A DNA stretch of 64,000 bases from Yeguia hominis (lineage in GTDB: Bacteria > Bacillota > Clostridia > Oscillospirales > Acutalibacteraceae), in contig NZ_JACRSN010000012.1 of assembly GCF_014384705.1 (NCBI RefSeq), positions 1 to 64,000 of the forward strand. The letters are read 5' to 3'. The translations under genes and the position numbers were made by a program. Below are positions 62,769 to 64,000 of this stretch, piece by piece; positions within the stretch are counted from its first letter, which is position 1, and every line of letters begins with the position of its first letter. The notes under the pieces are model-generated. The model had not been told where the DNA came from. It made no database searches and was given only the letters and a program-made list of their open reading frames with translations.

Positions 62769-64000
62769 ATGTCAAAACGCAAAAAGATTCAAATTTCCAG
62801 CATCCTTGTCGCCACCATTCTGGTTCTCGGCGGCACGACAGTCTGCGGTTATTTGCTGGCCGGACGCTATCGTATGGCGTTGGAATACAGTTATCGCCGT
62901 GCGCTCGGCGATTTGGAAACCAGTATTTCTGCAATGGAAACTGCGCTGACAAAAGCGCGGTATGCCAATACAGCACCGCAGCAAAACAGTCTTGCCGCGC
63001 AGCTTCTGCAGGAAACTTCCGCAGCAAAGTCTGCGCTTGCGGTCCTGCCGGTAAAAGACGGAATGCTCGATCGAGTCAGCCGGTTTGTCGCGCAGGTGGG
63101 GGATTACGCCATGACCCTTTCCCGAAAAATCTCGGCCGGAACTGCGATCAGCGAGTCGGAATACGAAACGCTGGCTTCCCTGGGTCAATATGCTTCGGAG
63201 CTAAAAACCGAAACCGTCAAGGCGGTTCAATATTTTGGAGACGGGCAAAAGATCGGAGACGCCGAAAAATTGCTTGACAACCTGACAGAAGAAAAACCAT
63301 CTGCCTTGGGAGATGCTTTTGAGAGCACTGCCGAACAGCTCGCGGATTTTCCGACACTGCTCTATGACGGGCCGTTTTCCGACCACGTCGGTCAGGAAAC
63401 TCCGCTTTTTCTGACCGGGAAAGCGGAAGTCTCTGCGGAAAATGCACGGCGCGCAGCAGCGTCGCTTGCAGGCCTTCCGACAGAAGCATTGACGCAAGAA
63501 TCCGATAGTACGGGCGGGCTGCCGCTGTATCGGTTTGCGTCCGACGGGGTGCAGATCTCGATCACAAAAGCAGGAGGCGTCCCGCTGTCGCTGTTGCGAT
63601 CACGCAAGGTGGAGAAAGCGGTTCTGACGGAGAAAGAGGCGCTGGAAAAAGCCAACGCGTTTCTTTCTGCGCAGGGAATAAAAGGCATGCAGGAAAATTA
63701 CTATATCACCGGCAATCAGATTTGCACGTTTCACTTCGTGTATTCTGATGGGGAAGTGCTCTATTATCCGGATCTGATCAAAATTTCAGTTGCGCTGGAC
63801 AATGGAGAAATCCTCAAGTACGAGGCAACCGGTTATGTCATGAATCACCATAGCCGGGACGCTTTTCCGGCGTCGCTTTCAATCGATGAAGCGGAACGCA
63901 AAGTCAGTCCGCATCTGGAAGTGCAGACACGCAAAACGGCAGTCGTTCCGACGCCCGCAGGGGGAGAAGTGTGCTGTTACGAATTTTTGTGTAAGGGCTT
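62769..64000 (+). CDS. ypeB: Spore germination protein YpeB (partial at window edge)
   Basis: The frame is open for 410 codons to the end of the window. An N-terminal membrane helix (SSILVATILVLGGTTVCGYLL) is followed by the RYRMALEYSYRRALGDL-type YpeB N-terminal helical domain, then PepSY-like repeats (residues ~215-400; LTEKEALEKANAFLSAQGI, LSIDEAERKVSPHLEV). YpeB stabilises the cortex-lytic enzyme SleB in the spore. Neither possible start (62742 or 62769, both in frame) has a well-spaced ribosome site. sleB, usually just upstream, is not there; it may lie elsewhere. Confidence 0.88.
   Translation, partial: MSKRKKIQISSILVATILVLGGTTVCGYLLAGRYRMALEYSYRRALGDLETSISAMETALTKARYANTAPQQNSLAAQLLQETSAAKSALAVLPVKDGMLDRVSRFVAQVGDYAMTLSRKISAGTAISESEYETLASLGQYASELKTETVKAVQYFGDGQKIGDAEKLLDNLTEEKPSALGDAFESTAEQLADFPTLLYDGPFSDHVGQETPLFLTGKAEVSAENARRAAASLAGLPTEALTQESDSTGGLPLYRFASDGVQISITKAGGVPLSLLRSRKVEKAVLTEKEALEKANAFLSAQGIKGMQENYYITGNQICTFHFVYSDGEVLYYPDLIKISVALDNGEILKYEATGYVMNHHSRDAFPASLSIDEAERKVSPHLEVQTRKTAVVPTPAGGEVCCYEFLCKG

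Noticed and set aside
1..64000. CRISPR arrays, rRNA genes and tandem repeat arrays
   Set aside because: No regularly spaced repeats or rRNA segments were seen on reading the window.

Overview
The window reads as chromosomal DNA of an endospore-forming member of the Clostridia, probably an Oscillospirales/Ruminococcaceae-type organism. The basis is a spoIIGA-sigE-sigG cluster, a ypeB germination gene, a Phe-type T-box in front of pheST, GGAGG ribosome binding sites and sigma-A promoters throughout, and a G+C content near one half by eye. The taxonomic placement is inference; no rRNA is present.

Left part (0-22 kb), mostly conserved genes. It starts with the tail of an IS3-family transposase and a large two-module GT-C glycosyltransferase. 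A pentose unit follows (AraR-type repressor and ribulose-5-phosphate 4-epimerase), then the sporulation unit (SpoIIGA, pro-sigma-E, sigma-G with a sigma-F-like promoter), a TSCPD protein and xylulokinase. At 10-11.6 kb a copper-type P-type ATPase has been cut off by an IS3 remnant, while its CsoR repressor and operator survive. Next come a DUF1846 protein, T-box-pheS-pheT, a DUF2975 membrane protein, the iron operon feoA-feoB-small Cys-rich protein, a Cof-type HAD phosphatase, and tRNA-Thr and tRNA-Tyr.

Middle part (22-43.6 kb), accessory and decaying DNA. An AT-richer tract of broken reading frames follows the tRNAs. Then come a TetR regulator, two ABC export pairs, two frameshifted genes, an alkyltransferase-like protein, a GNAT acetyltransferase, and an isolated phage lysis cassette (holin, small coiled-coil membrane protein, GH25 lysin). 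A cluster of two methyltransferases, an esterase-like hydrolase, a truncated ATC-hydrolase and two broken ABC exporter halves carries many single-base indels and lost catalytic residues. The stretch ends with a dead serine recombinase, a LytTR/DUF3021 pair and a ZIP metal transporter with a long leader and a DtxR-like operator.

Right part (43.6-64 kb), mostly conserved genes: a tandem class II aldolase, a nucleotidyltransferase, an esterase, YchF, rubrerythrin, an iron alcohol dehydrogenase, thiamine pyrophosphokinase, glmM, ruvCAB and ypeB. Embedded in it, at 47.2-54.2 kb, is the most intriguing unit. A TetR regulator is divergent from a small protein, an MMPL/RND transporter (with one poly-A frameshift and a repetitive C-terminal tail) and a 1133-residue secreted protein. 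The latter has GLUG repeats on both sides of a long heptad-rich stalk and is translationally coupled to the transporter. I propose this as a wall-spanning export machine; the substrate is unknown.
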